In this document: one piece after another, positions 41,645-51,029 of the stretch | Position numbering within the stretch: the first letter of the stretch is position 1 | Layout of the letters: the number at the start of each line of letters is the position of its first letter | DNA from: an uncultured Oscillibacter sp. | Lineage (GTDB): Bacteria; Bacillota; Clostridia; Oscillospirales; Oscillospiraceae | Length of the DNA: 64,000 bases | Assembly (NCBI GenBank): GCA_947365245.1 | Contig: CANAWG010000005.1 | Span: forward strand, 1-64,000 | Direction: 5' to 3' | Made by a program: the position numbers and the translations under genes | The notes under the pieces: generated by a model | What the model was told of the DNA's origin: nothing | What the model saw: the letters and a program-made list of their open reading frames with translations, nothing else | Database searches by the model: none

Positions 41645-42841
41645 CTATTCCGGATACCGGGTCCAGACCTCGTAGGTCCTGCCGGGGAATGCATCGCCTG
41701 GTGTGACGACCATGTTGCCGGCGGTGCCGCCGTCTTTCACATAGAACATCCCGTACCCGGTCCCCGTCCGGCCCTCCAGGGTCATCATATCCCCTTTCGT
41801 GCCGCTGTATGTGGAGACCTGGACGAGCTTCCCGTTCTCCAGGGTGATCACGATATCCCCCGCCCGCATCTCGGTGATGTCATCCAATTTTCTGGCGGGA
41901 AAGCCGTGGAGGCCAAAGATCCGGTCGCTGAGCAGCGCCGCGTACCCGCCGGGACCTGTGGTCATGCTCAGCTTGCTGCCGTCGGCCTTGGAGTAGGACC
42001 AGATCACCGCCCGTACCTCCGCGCTGGAGTTGCCGGGGGCGTAATTCACCGCGCGGGTGTCTCCGCTCCACTCCGCCGCCACCCGCTGGAGCAGATTCTT
42101 CACATTCTCCTCCGTGATGGGCTGGCCGCTGACCAGCGTGGCCCCCGAGACTCCGTTGGAGATATACTCCCCGGTGCCGACGGCCACATTCAGAGCCTTT
42201 CCGAGGCGCCGGAGCACCACGCAGCTCTGGGCCCGGGTCATCAGAGTCTCGCCGTCAAAGTTTCCGTCGGCCCCGCCCCGCAGGACATCCAGCACATAGC
42301 AGGAAGTCACCGCGTCCCGGTATTTCTCCGGGATCGCGTCCCAGTCCCGCACCTGGAAGCGGACCATGTCCCGCTCCACGCTGCTGCCGGTCTGCTCATA
42401 GTCCCGCATGATGTTGTAGACCAGCTGGGCCATCTCGTACCGGGTGACGGGCGCGCCGTCGCACTCCAGCTTCGGCCAGCCCTCGTCCTCACCCATGGAG
42501 GTGCTTTGCAAAACGCCGTGGTCCCGCAGCGCCGCCGCGCTGGCCCAGTACCAGGGGGCGGGACCGCCGCAGCCCTCGCTCTCGTAGGCCCGGGCCTCCT
42601 CCGGATAAAAGGCCCTGGCCAAAATCACCGCAAACTGGGCGTTTGTCACATTCTGCCCAGGCCGGAAAGTGCCGTTTTGATACCCGGTGATGACACCTTT
42701 CCCGGCCATCTCCCGGATGGCCTCCCCAGCCCAGTATCCCCCGGGGACATCCGAAAATCCCGTCCGGGCCCCAAGGGCGGGGACGCCCGTCCCCGTCAGG
42801 AGGACAAGTGCCAGTGACGTCGCAACAATCCTCTTTTTCAT
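41645..42841 (-). CDS. S-layer homology (SLH) domain protein
   Basis: 398 residues from ATG 42841. Signal peptide MKKRIVATSLALVLLTGTGV with cleavage near ALGA. Three SLH-like repeats follow: GFSDVPGGYWAGEAIREMAG... FRPGQNVTNAQFAVILARAF; WYWASAAALRDHGVL...VTRYEMAQLVYNIM; and AIPEKYRDAVTSCYVLDVLRG...LMTRAQSCVVLRRL. SLH domains bind pyruvylated wall polysaccharide. The C-terminal 190 residues have no motif I recognise and may be the functional part. Single-gene unit with its own strong promoter, a structured leader and a terminator. Confidence 0.9.
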   Translation of the reverse strand: MKKRIVATSLALVLLTGTGVPALGARTGFSDVPGGYWAGEAIREMAGKGVITGYQNGTFRPGQNVTNAQFAVILARAFYPEEARAYESEGCGGPAPWYWASAAALRDHGVLQSTSMGEDEGWPKLECDGAPVTRYEMAQLVYNIMRDYEQTGSSVERDMVRFQVRDWDAIPEKYRDAVTSCYVLDVLRGGADGNFDGETLMTRAQSCVVLRRLGKALNVAVGTGEYISNGVSGATLVSGQPITEENVKNLLQRVAAEWSGDTRAVNYAPGNSSAEVRAVIWSYSKADGSKLSMTTGPGGYAALLSDRIFGLHGFPARKLDDITEMRAGDIVITLENGKLVQVSTYSGTKGDMMTLEGRTGTGYGMFYVKDGGTAGNMVVTPGDAFPGRTYEVWTRYPE

Positions 42842-42875
42842 AGGCTCTCCGCTCCCATCGAAATCTGTCGAAAAG

Positions 42876-42901
42876 CGGGACGTGAGAATCCTCGCGTCCC
42901 G
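42876..42901 (-). promoter_or_regulatory. Leader hairpin of the SLH gene
   Basis: CGGGACGTGAG (42876-42886) and CTCGCGTCCCG (42891-42901) form an 11-bp stem with one wobble pair and a 4-base loop, in the leader between promoter and start codon. On the minus strand CTTTTCG follows, so it could be an attenuator-like or an mRNA-stabilising structure. Confidence 0.55.
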
Positions 42902-42919
42902 TTTTCTCTCTTCTTCCTT

Positions 42920-42948
42920 ATTATACGCAATCATTTCCAAAATTGCAA
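42920..42948 (-). promoter_or_regulatory. Sigma-A promoter of the SLH gene
   Basis: Minus strand TTGCAA (42948-42943), 17 bases, perfect TATAAT (42925-42920). Leaves a leader of about 70 bases. Confidence 0.85.
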
Positions 42949-42977
42949 GAGGCCCCGGCGTCTTTGCGGTTTCCAAA

Positions 42978-43577
42978 TCATGGCTGGCCGCAGCTCCCCT
43001 CCAGCAGGCGGATCAGCTCCTCCTTCCCCGTGCCTTTCTCCGCGGAAAAGGGCACCAGGGCGTCGGTCTCCGTCAGCTCCAGCGCCGCACGGATCAGCTC
43101 CAGCGCCGGCTCCACCTGGCTGCGCTTTAATTTGTCCAGCTTGTTGGCCACCACGATCTCCGGGCAGCCGCTCTCCCGGAACCAGGTGTGCATGGTCAGA
43201 TCGTCCGCCGTGGGCTTGTGGCGGATGTCCACGATCAAAACCCCGGTGGTAATGAGGCCCCCCTCGTCCTGAAAGTACCGCTCCATCAGGCGGCCCCACC
43301 GCTCCTTCTCCGCCCGGCTGACCTTGGCGTAGCCGTAGCCGGGCAGGTCCACCAGATAGGCCCGCCGGTCCACCTGGAAATAGTTAATTTGGGTGGTCTT
43401 CCCCGGAGAGGAGCCCACATAGGCCAGGTTCTTTCGCCCCAGCAGGCGGTTGATTACCGAGGACTTGCCCACGTTGGACCGCCCCGCAAAGGCGAACTGA
43501 GGCAGGCCGTCCCGCAGAAACTGCTCCGGCGAGGCGGCGGAGCGGACAAACTCCGCCTTTCCGAAATTCAAAGACAT
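42978..43577 (-). CDS. engB: Ribosome biogenesis GTPase EngB/YsxC
   Basis: 199 residues. G1 GRSNVGKSSVINRLL near 32-46, G2 PGKTTQ, G3 DLPGYGYAKVS, G4 NKLDK, G5 FSAEKG. Essential GTPase that helps assemble the 50S subunit. Position after lon is the conserved Firmicutes order (clpX-lon-ysxC). Confidence 0.97.
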   Translation of the reverse strand: MSLNFGKAEFVRSAASPEQFLRDGLPQFAFAGRSNVGKSSVINRLLGRKNLAYVGSSPGKTTQINYFQVDRRAYLVDLPGYGYAKVSRAEKERWGRLMERYFQDEGGLITTGVLIVDIRHKPTADDLTMHTWFRESGCPEIVVANKLDKLKRSQVEPALELIRAALELTETDALVPFSAEKGTGKEELIRLLEGSCGQP

Positions 43578-43597
43578 AGAATCTCCCCCTCTCTCCT

Positions 43598-45997
43598 CTA
43601 CTGCCGCAAAACGGCCTCTCCGCCCTGCTCCCGCACCAACGGCGGCAGCGGCAGGGGCGTTTCCTCCCGGGCCGCGGGCGGAAATGGGCAGAGGGCGGCG
43701 GCGAATACCTCGTCCACCGTCTCCACGGGGATGAACCGCAGCGCGGCCCGGACGGTCTGGTCGATCTCCTCCAGGTCCCGGACGTTGTCCTTGGGGATCA
43801 GCACCGTGGAAATGCCGCTGCGCAGAGCGGCCATGGTCTTCTCCTTCAGCCCGCCGATGGGCAGCACCCGGCCCCGGAGCGTCACCTCCCCGGTCATGGC
43901 AATGCCGGCTTTGATCTTTCGGTCCGTCAGGGCGGAGAGCATGGCCGTGGCCACGGCGATGCCGGCGGAGGGACCGTCCTTGGGTACCGCCCCCTCCGGG
44001 AAGTGGACGTGGATGTCCTTTTCTTTCCAGAAATCCGCCGGGATGCCCAGCGCCGCCGCCCGGCTGCGCAGACAGCTGAGGGCCGCCTGGGCGGACTCCT
44101 TCATCACATCTCCCAGGTTTCCGGTGAGCTCCAGCTTGCCGGTGCCATCGCAGGAGAGCACCTCCACCTCCAGAATCTCGCCGCCGCTTTCCGTCCAGGC
44201 AAGGCCGTTCACCACGCCGACCTCCTCCCGCTCCGTGTGGAGGGCGGGGGGATAGGGCTGGCAGTCAAGCAGCCTCGGCAGGTCCTCATCCGTAACGGTA
44301 ATCCGCTTTACATCTCCTTGCAGCAGGCGCATATCCGCCTTGCGGCAGATAGCGTCCAGCCGCCGCTCCAGCTTTCGGACGCCGGATTCCCGGGTGTAGT
44401 CCCGGATGATGGCCCGGAGCACGTCGTCGTCGATCCGCAGGGCGCTCTTCTTCAGCCCGTGCTCTTTGAGTGCTTTCGGCAGCAGGTGGCGGCGGGCGAT
44501 CTGCACCTTCTCCTCGTCGGTGTAGCTGGAGAGCCGGATCACCTCCATGCGGTCCAGAAGGGGCCGCGGGATGGTGTCCGTGGTGTTGGCGGTGGTGATG
44601 AACAGCACCTGCCGCAGATCCACCGGGATCTCCAGAAAGTGGTCCCGAAACGCGTGGTTCTGCTCGCTGTCCAGCACCTCCAGCAGCGCCGCAGCCGGGT
44701 CGCCCCGGTAGTCGCTGCCCAGCTTGTCGATCTCGTCCAGCAGCAGCAGGGGATTCATAGACCCGCTGCGGCTGATGGCCTCGATGACCCGGCCCGGCAT
44801 GGAGCCTATGTAGGTCTTCCGGTGGCCCCGGATGTCCGCCTCGTCCCGGACGCCGCCCAGGGAGAGCCGGGCCAGCTTCCGGTTCAGCGCCTTGGCAACG
44901 GAAATGGCAATGGAGGTCTTGCCAACGCCGGGAGGGCCCACCAGGCAGAGGATCTGCCCCTTGCCCTCTGGATTCATCTGCCGCACGGCGATGGTCTCCA
45001 GGATCCGCTCTTTCACTTTTTCCAGGCCGAAGTGGTCTCTTTCCAGCACTTTCCGGGCGGCGTCCACGCTGACCCGCTCCCGGGTGGCGGTGTTCCAGGG
45101 CATCTCCAGGCACACGTCCAGGTAGTTTCTGATGACCGCGGCCTCGGCGCTGCTGTAGGGCTGCTTCGCCAGCTTGCCGACCTCTTTTAAGAGGTGCCGC
45201 TCCGTGTCCTCCGCCAGGTGCAGGGCCAGAATCTTCTGGCGGTAGACCTCAATCTCGTCGTCCTCTTCGTCCTCCCCCAGCTCGTTTTGCAGCACCCGGA
45301 TCTGGGTCCGCAGGATCTGGTCCCGCTGGGTGCGGATCAGCTGATCCCGGACCTTGCCCTCCATTTCGTGCTCAAAGCCCAGCACGTCGCACTCCCGGGC
45401 CAGGAAGCCGTTGAGCTTCCGCAGCCGCAGTCCGGGGGACAGCTCCTCCAGGATCTCCTGCTTGTCGGTGTAGCGCAGGTTGATGTTCTGGGCGATGAAA
45501 TCCGCCAGCTGTCCGGGGTCCTGGCAGTCCATTACCTGGGCCGCCACCTCCTCCGGCAGACTGTTCACCAGTGCCGCGTATTCGCCGAAGAGGCCGTAAG
45601 CCTGGCGCAGCAGCGCCTCCATCCGGGGGCCTTTTCGAAGAGCGGCGGATTCCTCGATCAGCTCCACGTTGGCCCGGAGATAAGGCTCCGCCTGCCAGAG
45701 CCGGCGCAGCCGCGCCCGCTGCCGTCCCTCCACCACGCAGCGCACCGCCTGGGGGGACAGCCGCAGGATCTGCCGGATGTGGGAGACCGTGCCGATCTCG
45801 TACAGGTCGCCCTCCTCCGGCACATCCACGCTCACCTCCCGCTGAGTGACCAAGAAGATGTCCTGCCCCGCCTCCATGGCCCGCTCCAGGGCGGCGATGG
45901 AGATTCGGCGCTCCACGTCAAAGGTCAGATTCATACGGGGGAAAACCGTCAGGCCCCGGAGGGCCAGAACGGGAATATTCACAGTGATGGGTTCCAT
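43598..45997 (-). CDS. lon: ATP-dependent protease La (Lon)
   Basis: 799 residues: N-terminal substrate domain (LALRGLTVFPRMNLTFDV), AAA module with Walker A GPPGVGKT near 351, and the protease domain with catalytic serine in PKDGPSAG near 669 and lysine in GGLKEK near 712. Degrades misfolded and regulatory proteins in the cytosol. No membrane segment, so it is the soluble LonA type. 20 bases before engB. Confidence 0.97.
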   Translation of the reverse strand: MEPITVNIPVLALRGLTVFPRMNLTFDVERRISIAALERAMEAGQDIFLVTQREVSVDVPEEGDLYEIGTVSHIRQILRLSPQAVRCVVEGRQRARLRRLWQAEPYLRANVELIEESAALRKGPRMEALLRQAYGLFGEYAALVNSLPEEVAAQVMDCQDPGQLADFIAQNINLRYTDKQEILEELSPGLRLRKLNGFLARECDVLGFEHEMEGKVRDQLIRTQRDQILRTQIRVLQNELGEDEEDDEIEVYRQKILALHLAEDTERHLLKEVGKLAKQPYSSAEAAVIRNYLDVCLEMPWNTATRERVSVDAARKVLERDHFGLEKVKERILETIAVRQMNPEGKGQILCLVGPPGVGKTSIAISVAKALNRKLARLSLGGVRDEADIRGHRKTYIGSMPGRVIEAISRSGSMNPLLLLDEIDKLGSDYRGDPAAALLEVLDSEQNHAFRDHFLEIPVDLRQVLFITTANTTDTIPRPLLDRMEVIRLSSYTDEEKVQIARRHLLPKALKEHGLKKSALRIDDDVLRAIIRDYTRESGVRKLERRLDAICRKADMRLLQGDVKRITVTDEDLPRLLDCQPYPPALHTEREEVGVVNGLAWTESGGEILEVEVLSCDGTGKLELTGNLGDVMKESAQAALSCLRSRAAALGIPADFWKEKDIHVHFPEGAVPKDGPSAGIAVATAMLSALTDRKIKAGIAMTGEVTLRGRVLPIGGLKEKTMAALRSGISTVLIPKDNVRDLEEIDQTVRAALRFIPVETVDEVFAAALCPFPPAAREETPLPLPPLVREQGGEAVLRQ

Positions 45998-46023
45998 GGC
46001 GTTCTCCTTTCAGGGGGAAAGAG

Positions 46024-46052
46024 GGGGAAGGGGCGCCCAGCGTCCCTTCCCC
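46024..46052 (-). terminator. Hairpin between clpX and lon
   Basis: GGGGAAGGG (46024-46032) and CCCTTCCCC (46044-46052) with an 11-base loop, directly after the clpX stop. The U-rich tract for the minus-strand transcript is weak (CCTCTTTCC), so it may be a partial terminator or processing site. Confidence 0.5.
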
Positions 46053-46056
46053 TTTT

Positions 46057-47376
46057 TTAAGACGCCGACCGCGGGGCAGAGCCGCCGCTTCTGGGCTTCT
46101 CCCCCTTGCCGGTGTTCAGTTTCACGGAGTAGTTGATCTTGTTGGGGTCCCGGGTCAAAACCGGCTCCCCCTTCCCCTCCACGCAGTCCTTGGTGATGAC
46201 CGCTTTAACAATGGTGGGGTCCGAGGGGATGTCGTACATGATCTGGGTCAGAAGACTCTCCATCACGGCCCGCAGGCCCCGGGCGCCGATGCTGCGCTCG
46301 ATGGCCTTGTCGGCCACGGCCTCCAGGGCCTCCTCCTCGAACTCCAGCTCCACCTCGTCGTACTCCAGCAGCTTCTTATACTGCTTCACCAAGGCGTTCT
46401 TGGGCTCTTTCAGGATCCGCACCAGGTCCTCCCGCTTCAGGGCGTTCAGCGGCGCGATCACCGGCAGACGGCCCACCAGCTCCGGGATGATGCCGAACTT
46501 CAGGATGTCGTGGGGCTGGACCTCGTGGAGGATCTTGTTGAGATCCTTGTCTTTCTTGCCCTGGATATTGGCGCCGAAGCCAATGCTCTTCTGGTCCAGA
46601 CGCTTTTCGATGATCTTGTCCAGACCGTCGAATGCGCCGCCGCAGATAAACAGGATGTTCCGGGTGTTCACCTGGATAAACTCCTGGTGGGGGTGCTTCC
46701 GCCCGCCCTGAGGCGGCACGTTGGCCACAGTGCCCTCCACGATCTTCAAAAGCGCCTGCTGCACGCCCTCGCCGGAGACGTCCCGGGTGATGGAGGTGTT
46801 CTCACTCTTCCGGGCGATCTTGTCGATCTCGTCCACGTAGATGATGCCGTGCTCGGCCCGCTCCACGTCAAAGTCCGCCGCCTGAAGCAGCCGCAGCAGG
46901 ATGTTCTCCACATCGTCGCCCACGTAACCCGCCTCGGTGAGGGTGGTGGCGTCGGCAATGGCAAAGGGGACTTTCAGGATCCTGGCCAACGTCTGGGCAA
47001 AGAGCGTCTTGCCGGAGCCCGTGGGACCCAGCATCAAAATGTTGCTCTTTTGCAGCTCCACGTCCTCGTCGCCGCCGAAAAAGATGCGCTTATAGTGGTT
47101 GTACACCGCCACGGACAGGGCCACCTTGGCCTCGTCCTGGCCGATGACGTACTGATCCAGCACGTCTTTGATCTCCCGGGGCGTGGGGAGCTGGTCTGGA
47201 ATGTCCTCCAGGGGATTGGAGTCCACATCGTCGAACCCGTCGTTCAGAATGCTCATGCAAAGCTGCACGCACTCGTCGCAGATCCGCACGCCGGGCCCCT
47301 GGATCATGCGGTGGACCTGCTGCTCATGCTTGCCGCAGAATGAACACCGCAGCGTCTTCTTGCCGTCGTCACTCAT
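46057..47376 (-). CDS. clpX: ATP-dependent protease ATP-binding subunit ClpX
   Basis: 439 residues. N-terminal zinc-binding domain ([10 protein letters not shown] ... ICDECV), Walker A GPTGSGKT near 115, Walker [11 protein letters not shown], and the sensor region [13 protein letters not shown]. Unfolds substrates for ClpP. Transcribed after clpP with 24 bases between them. Confidence 0.98.
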   Translation of the reverse strand: MSDDGKKTLRCSFCGKHEQQVHRMIQGPGVRICDECVQLCMSILNDGFDDVDSNPLEDIPDQLPTPREIKDVLDQYVIGQDEAKVALSVAVYNHYKRIFFGGDEDVELQKSNILMLGPTGSGKTLFAQTLARILKVPFAIADATTLTEAGYVGDDVENILLRLLQAADFDVERAEHGIIYVDEIDKIARKSENTSITRDVSGEGVQQALLKIVEGTVANVPPQGGRKHPHQEFIQVNTRNILFICGGAFDGLDKIIEKRLDQKSIGFGANIQGKKDKDLNKILHEVQPHDILKFGIIPELVGRLPVIAPLNALKREDLVRILKEPKNALVKQYKKLLEYDEVELEFEEEALEAVADKAIERSIGARGLRAVMESLLTQIMYDIPSDPTIVKAVITKDCVEGKGEPVLTRDPNKINYSVKLNTGKGEKPRSGGSAPRSAS

Positions 47377-47400
47377 GGTAAATACCCTCAGTCTCGCTCT

Positions 47401-47985
47401 TTATTTTCTGGCGGTAATGATCTGGTCCACCAGGCCGAACTCCAGCGCCTCCTGGGCGCTCATGAAGTTGTCGCGCTCGCAGGCGGCGGTGACCTCCTCC
47501 ACCGTGCGGCCGGCGTTCTCCGCCATGATGCGGTTCATCCGCTGCTTGATGGTCTCCAGCCGCTTGAGGTGGATGGCCATATCGGTGATCTGGCCCTGGG
47601 TGCCGGCGGAGGGCTGGTGGATCATAATCTCCGCGTTGGGGAGCACGAAGCGCTTGCCCTTGGCGCCGGAGCTCAGCAGAAACGCGCCCATGCTGGCGGC
47701 CATACCCACACAGATGGTGGACACGTCGCACTTGACGTACTGCATGGTGTCGTAGATGGCCATGCCGTCGGTGACGGAGCCGCCGGGGCTGTTGATATAG
47801 AACTGGATCTCCTTGTCCGGGTCCTGGGCCTCCAGGTACAGCAGCTGGGCCACCACCAGGCTGGCGGTGGTGGCGTTGACCTCCTCGCCCAGGAAGACAA
47901 TGCGGTCGTTCAGCAGACGGGAGAAGATGTCATAGGAACGCTCTCCCCGGCTGGTCTGCTCCACAACATAGGGGACTAAACTCAT
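47401..47985 (-). CDS. clpP: ATP-dependent Clp protease proteolytic subunit
   Basis: 194 residues from ATG 47985 with CGGAGG upstream. Catalytic serine in [12 protein letters not shown], histidine in [11 protein letters not shown]-terminal [26 protein letters not shown] is the family hallmark. Forms the 14-mer barrel for ClpX. A frame extending to 48129 crosses the ribosome binding site and is not used. Confidence 0.98.
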   Translation of the reverse strand: MSLVPYVVEQTSRGERSYDIFSRLLNDRIVFLGEEVNATTASLVVAQLLYLEAQDPDKEIQFYINSPGGSVTDGMAIYDTMQYVKCDVSTICVGMAASMGAFLLSSGAKGKRFVLPNAEIMIHQPSAGTQGQITDMAIHLKRLETIKQRMNRIMAENAGRTVEEVTAACERDNFMSAQEALEFGLVDQIITARK

Positions 47986-48140
47986 GCTTGAAAACCTCCG
48001 TTCTTTTGTGGGGCGGTTCACGGCCCTCCGGGCGCTGCTGAATGCGCCGCCCGTCCGGAATCTGCCCAATAAACCATTCTCCCATGATACCACAAGCACC
48101 ATGAGAGAATGTGTCGAATCGATGAACAATTCCGAAAATC

Positions 48141-48172
48141 CGCCCCGGCGGGCTGTGGGAACCGCCGGGGCG
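48141..48172 (-). terminator. Terminator after tig
   Basis: CGCCCCGGCGG (48141-48151) and CCGCCGGGGCG (48162-48172), 11-bp stem with a 10-base loop; GATTTTCGG follows on the minus strand. Lies 29 bases after the tig stop, so clpP probably also has its own start of transcription in 47986-48140. Confidence 0.7.
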
Positions 48173-48200
48173 GGGCCGTCTGTGATGTAAAGCGTTTGAA

Positions 48201-49694
48201 TTACGCTTCTTCCTTCTTGGTCTCTTTCACCGTTTTCTTGGTGGTCTTCTTGGCGGTCTTCGCCTCGCCGTCCGCGGCTTTCTTGGCGGCTTTCTCCTCA
48301 CCGTCGGCGGCTTTCTTGACGGTCTTCTTCGCCGTCTTCTTGGGCTTCTCCTCGCCCTCGGCGGCCTCTTTGTCCTCTGTCTTCTTGGCGGTGGACTTCT
48401 TTGCCGCTTTCTTCTCCGCTTTCACAGCGGTGGCGCTCTCCGTCACCAAGGCCACGGCCTTGCGGCTGACCACCTGGTCCTTCACCTGGTCGGCCTGGAC
48501 GTACTTCTTCACCATCTCCAGGTCCATGCCGTACTGCTCCGAGAGGCTCTTGAACTCGGCCTCCACGTCCTCGTCGGTGGCCTCGATGTTCTCAGCCTTG
48601 ATGATGGCGGACACCGCCAGGTCCATGCGCACCTGGCGCAGAGCGGGCTCCCTGGCGTCCTCCAGCAGCTTTTCCTCAGTGATGCCGGTCATCTGGGCGT
48701 ACTGGTCGTAGGGGATGCCCTGCTGGGTGATCTGCATCTTGAAGTTCTCCACGAACTGCCGGGCCTGGTTTTCCACCATGGCGTCGGGGATGTCGGCGGT
48801 GATGCCCTCGGCCACCTGGGTCATCAGAGCGTCCTCAAACTCCCGGTCGGCGGCTTTCTGGCGCTCCTCGGTGATCTTCTTCTTCAGGTCCGCCTTCAGC
48901 TCTTTCAGGGTGTCGAACTCGCTGACGTCCTTGGCGAACTCGTCGTCCATCGCCGGGACTTCCTTCTCTTTCACCTCGTGGCACTTGACCTTGAAGACCA
49001 CGGCCTTGCCGGCCAGGTCCGCGTGGTAGTCCTCGGGAAACGTGATGTCGATGTCTTTCTCGTCGCCGGCTTTCATGCCCACGACCTGCTCTTCAAAGCC
49101 GGGGACGAAGCTGTGGGAGCCCAGCTCCAGGCTGTGGTTGGTCCCCTTGCCGCCGTCAAAGGGCTTGCCCTCCAGGAAGCCCTCAAAGTCGATGACGGCA
49201 GTATCGCCCTCCCTGGCCTCCCGCTCCACGCTCACAAGGCGGGTGTTGCGGTCGCTGAGCTGCTTAAGGCGCTCGTCCACATCGGCGGCAGAGACCTTGA
49301 CCTCCTCCTTCTCGGCGGTCAGACCCTTGTACGCGCCCAGGGTGACCTCGGGGTACACGGGGACGGTGGCCTTGAACGTAAAGCCGTCATTGGCGGCGTC
49401 CCCCACCAGCTCCACGGACGGATAGCCCACCACCTGGAGCTCCTTTTCCTTCACGGCCTCCTCATAGGCATCGGGGAACGCGATATTTATGGCCTCCTCG
49501 TAAAAGACCTCCGCCCCGTACATCCGCTCAATGAGCTTGCGGGGGGCCTTGCCGGGACGGAAGCCCGGCATGTTGATCTTTCCGCGCATCTTCCGATACG
49601 CCTTTTCGACGGCGGCCTGAAATGCCTCCGCACCGACCTCGATGGTCAGAGCGACCTGGCTTTTTTCGATTTTTTCGCAGCTTTTCACACTCAT
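48201..49694 (-). CDS. tig: Trigger factor with Lys/Ala-rich C-terminal extension
   Basis: 497 residues from ATG 49694 (CGGAGGAG upstream); usual length is 420-450. Ribosome-binding signature [16 protein letters not shown] near 40, FKBP-type PPIase domain (about 150-245, [20 protein letters not shown]) and the chaperone arms. From about residue 420 a low-complexity tail of some 75 residues repeats AAKK, TAKK and KKAADGE units, like histone H1 or bacterial AAKK proteins. The folding parts are complete. The tail is unusual; it could bind RNA or rRNA. Confidence 0.95.
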   Translation of the reverse strand: MSVKSCEKIEKSQVALTIEVGAEAFQAAVEKAYRKMRGKINMPGFRPGKAPRKLIERMYGAEVFYEEAINIAFPDAYEEAVKEKELQVVGYPSVELVGDAANDGFTFKATVPVYPEVTLGAYKGLTAEKEEVKVSAADVDERLKQLSDRNTRLVSVEREAREGDTAVIDFEGFLEGKPFDGGKGTNHSLELGSHSFVPGFEEQVVGMKAGDEKDIDITFPEDYHADLAGKAVVFKVKCHEVKEKEVPAMDDEFAKDVSEFDTLKELKADLKKKITEERQKAADREFEDALMTQVAEGITADIPDAMVENQARQFVENFKMQITQQGIPYDQYAQMTGITEEKLLEDAREPALRQVRMDLAVSAIIKAENIEATDEDVEAEFKSLSEQYGMDLEMVKKYVQADQVKDQVVSRKAVALVTESATAVKAEKKAAKKSTAKKTEDKEAAEGEEKPKKTAKKTVKKAADGEEKAAKKAADGEAKTAKKTTKKTVKETKKEEA

Positions 49695-49795
49695 GTTGTC
49701 TACTCCTCCGTTCATCACCGGCTCCATACCGGTGCGAGTATTTATTTTACCAGAAGAATTCCGAAATTACCAGACTTTTTTCCACTAATTTTCCA

Positions 49796-50482
49796 CTATT
49801 CGCAGATTTTTTTTGGTGCAAACCCCAGATAGTCGGCGGAGATCAGGGAAAAAAGGGTCCCGTGCCGCTCCCCCTCCCACCTGCGGCGGATGACGGGGCC
49901 GTGGAGATGGCCGTAGCAGCAGCGCTCAACCCGGTATTTCTCCAGCGCCGCCAGAATCTCCGGGCACTGGTAGCCCTGGTAGAGGGGCGGGTAGTGGAGG
50001 AAGCACAAAACGGGCCGCTCTCCCGCCGCCGCCAGGGAGGTCTCCAGCCGCAGGACCTCCCGGTTCAAAACCTTGGCGTTGTGGGGCTTTTGATCCTCCT
50101 CCAGAAACCACCCCCGGGTGCCGCAGAGGGCGTAGTCATCGTAAAATGCACAGTTGTTGTGCAGCATCTCCAGCGTGCGGATGTCCCGCTCTTCAAAAAA
50201 ACGGTGGAGCTTGGCGGCGGTGGTCCACCAGTAGTCGTGGTTGCCCTTGATGAGGTACTTTTTTCCGGGGAAGCGGTCCAGGAACTTAAAATCCGCCTCC
50301 GCCTCCTCCAGGGTCATGCCCCAGGAGGTGTCCCCGGCCAAAATCAGCGTGTCCTCCGGGCGCAGGACCGACAGCCCCTCCTCAATGCGGGAGACATAGT
50401 TCTCCCAGGCGGGGCCGAAGATCTCCATGGACTTGTCCACCGCCAGGGACAGATGCAGGTCCCCGATGGCGTAGAGGGCCAT
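49796..50482 (-). CDS. Metallophosphoesterase
   Basis: 228 residues. Calcineurin-like motifs: YAIGDLHLS (D-x-H), LILAGDTSWG (GD), KGNHDYWW (GNHD), CFLHYPPL and CYGHLHGP (GHLH). Dimetal phosphodiesterase of unknown substrate; this group includes predicted phosphohydrolases found across Clostridia. Very compact AT-rich end overlaps a tig promoter region. Confidence 0.93.
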   Translation of the reverse strand: MALYAIGDLHLSLAVDKSMEIFGPAWENYVSRIEEGLSVLRPEDTLILAGDTSWGMTLEEAEADFKFLDRFPGKKYLIKGNHDYWWTTAAKLHRFFEERDIRTLEMLHNNCAFYDDYALCGTRGWFLEEDQKPHNAKVLNREVLRLETSLAAAGERPVLCFLHYPPLYQGYQCPEILAALEKYRVERCCYGHLHGPVIRRRWEGERHGTLFSLISADYLGFAPKKICE

Positions 50483-50505
50483 ACGCGCCCCTCCCTTTCC
50501 GTTAT

Positions 50506-50820
50506 TTACGTCTCCGTCTGGTCGTCAAAGAGGATGGGCTGGCCGCAGCCCTTGCAGGTGTCCGTCTTCCGCGGGTTCAGCCGGGCGGAGCTGGTCCGGT
50601 CCCGGCTGCGGCAGTTGGGGCAGCGGAGGCGGCAGCGCCACAGAATCGCCGCCCCCAGCAGGGGGAGAAAGGCCAGGGCCGTGATCCAGCTGGCCGCGTT
50701 CAGCAGCCCCGGGAGGCTCTCCCCCGCCAGCCGCAGCGCCCAGGCCGCGATTTCCAAAACCCAAAAGACCAGAAACAGCCCCCAGAAGAGCCGCGCGTCT
50801 CTTCGCTTTAATCTCTTCAC
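50506..50820 (-). CDS. Small membrane protein with C-terminal zinc ribbon
   Basis: 104 residues from GTG 50820, placed by AGGAGG 8 bases upstream. Two membrane segments (about 12-30 and 43-62) and then RCPNCRSRDRTS ... DTCKGCGQP, a four-cysteine zinc ribbon on the cytoplasmic side. Function unknown. Precedes the metallophosphoesterase by 23 bases and is probably co-transcribed with it. Confidence 0.82.
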   Translation of the reverse strand: MKRLKRRDARLFWGLFLVFWVLEIAAWALRLAGESLPGLLNAASWITALAFLPLLGAAILWRCRLRCPNCRSRDRTSSARLNPRKTDTCKGCGQPILFDDQTET

Positions 50821-50875
50821 CGCATCCGCCTCCTTTTATACTATTCGCCAATTAAAAACATGAATGATTTTAATT

Positions 50876-51029
50876 CCGTCAGCTCCGCTGACGGGACACC
50901 GCCATTGTGGCGGTGTCGGCGAAGCCGTTCAATACCAATCTTTCCAAAATCCTTACGGATTTTGGAAGCCACAGCAAATGCCATGGCATTAAAATGCGAC
51001 ATGTCGCATTTTAATTGAAGATTGGTATT
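50876..51029. repeat. MITE-like element with terminal inverted repeats and nested palindromes
   Basis: Arms AATACCAATCTT (50931-50942) and AAGATTGGTATT (51018-51029) are perfect 12-bp inverted repeats enclosing TCCAAAATCC-4-GGATTTTGGA (50943-50966), the palindrome AATGCCATGGCATT (50977-50990) and a 28-bp perfect palindrome (50988-51015). Just to the left are CCGTCAGC-3-GCTGACGG (50876-50894) and a 10-bp stem GACACCGCCA/TGGCGGTGTC (50895-50917). The right arm contains the thrC stop codon. No coding capacity. Confidence 0.75.

Noticed and set aside
47986-48140. CtsR or CIRCE heat-shock operators before clpP
   Set aside because: Neither the CtsR heptad repeat nor a CIRCE inverted repeat is present.
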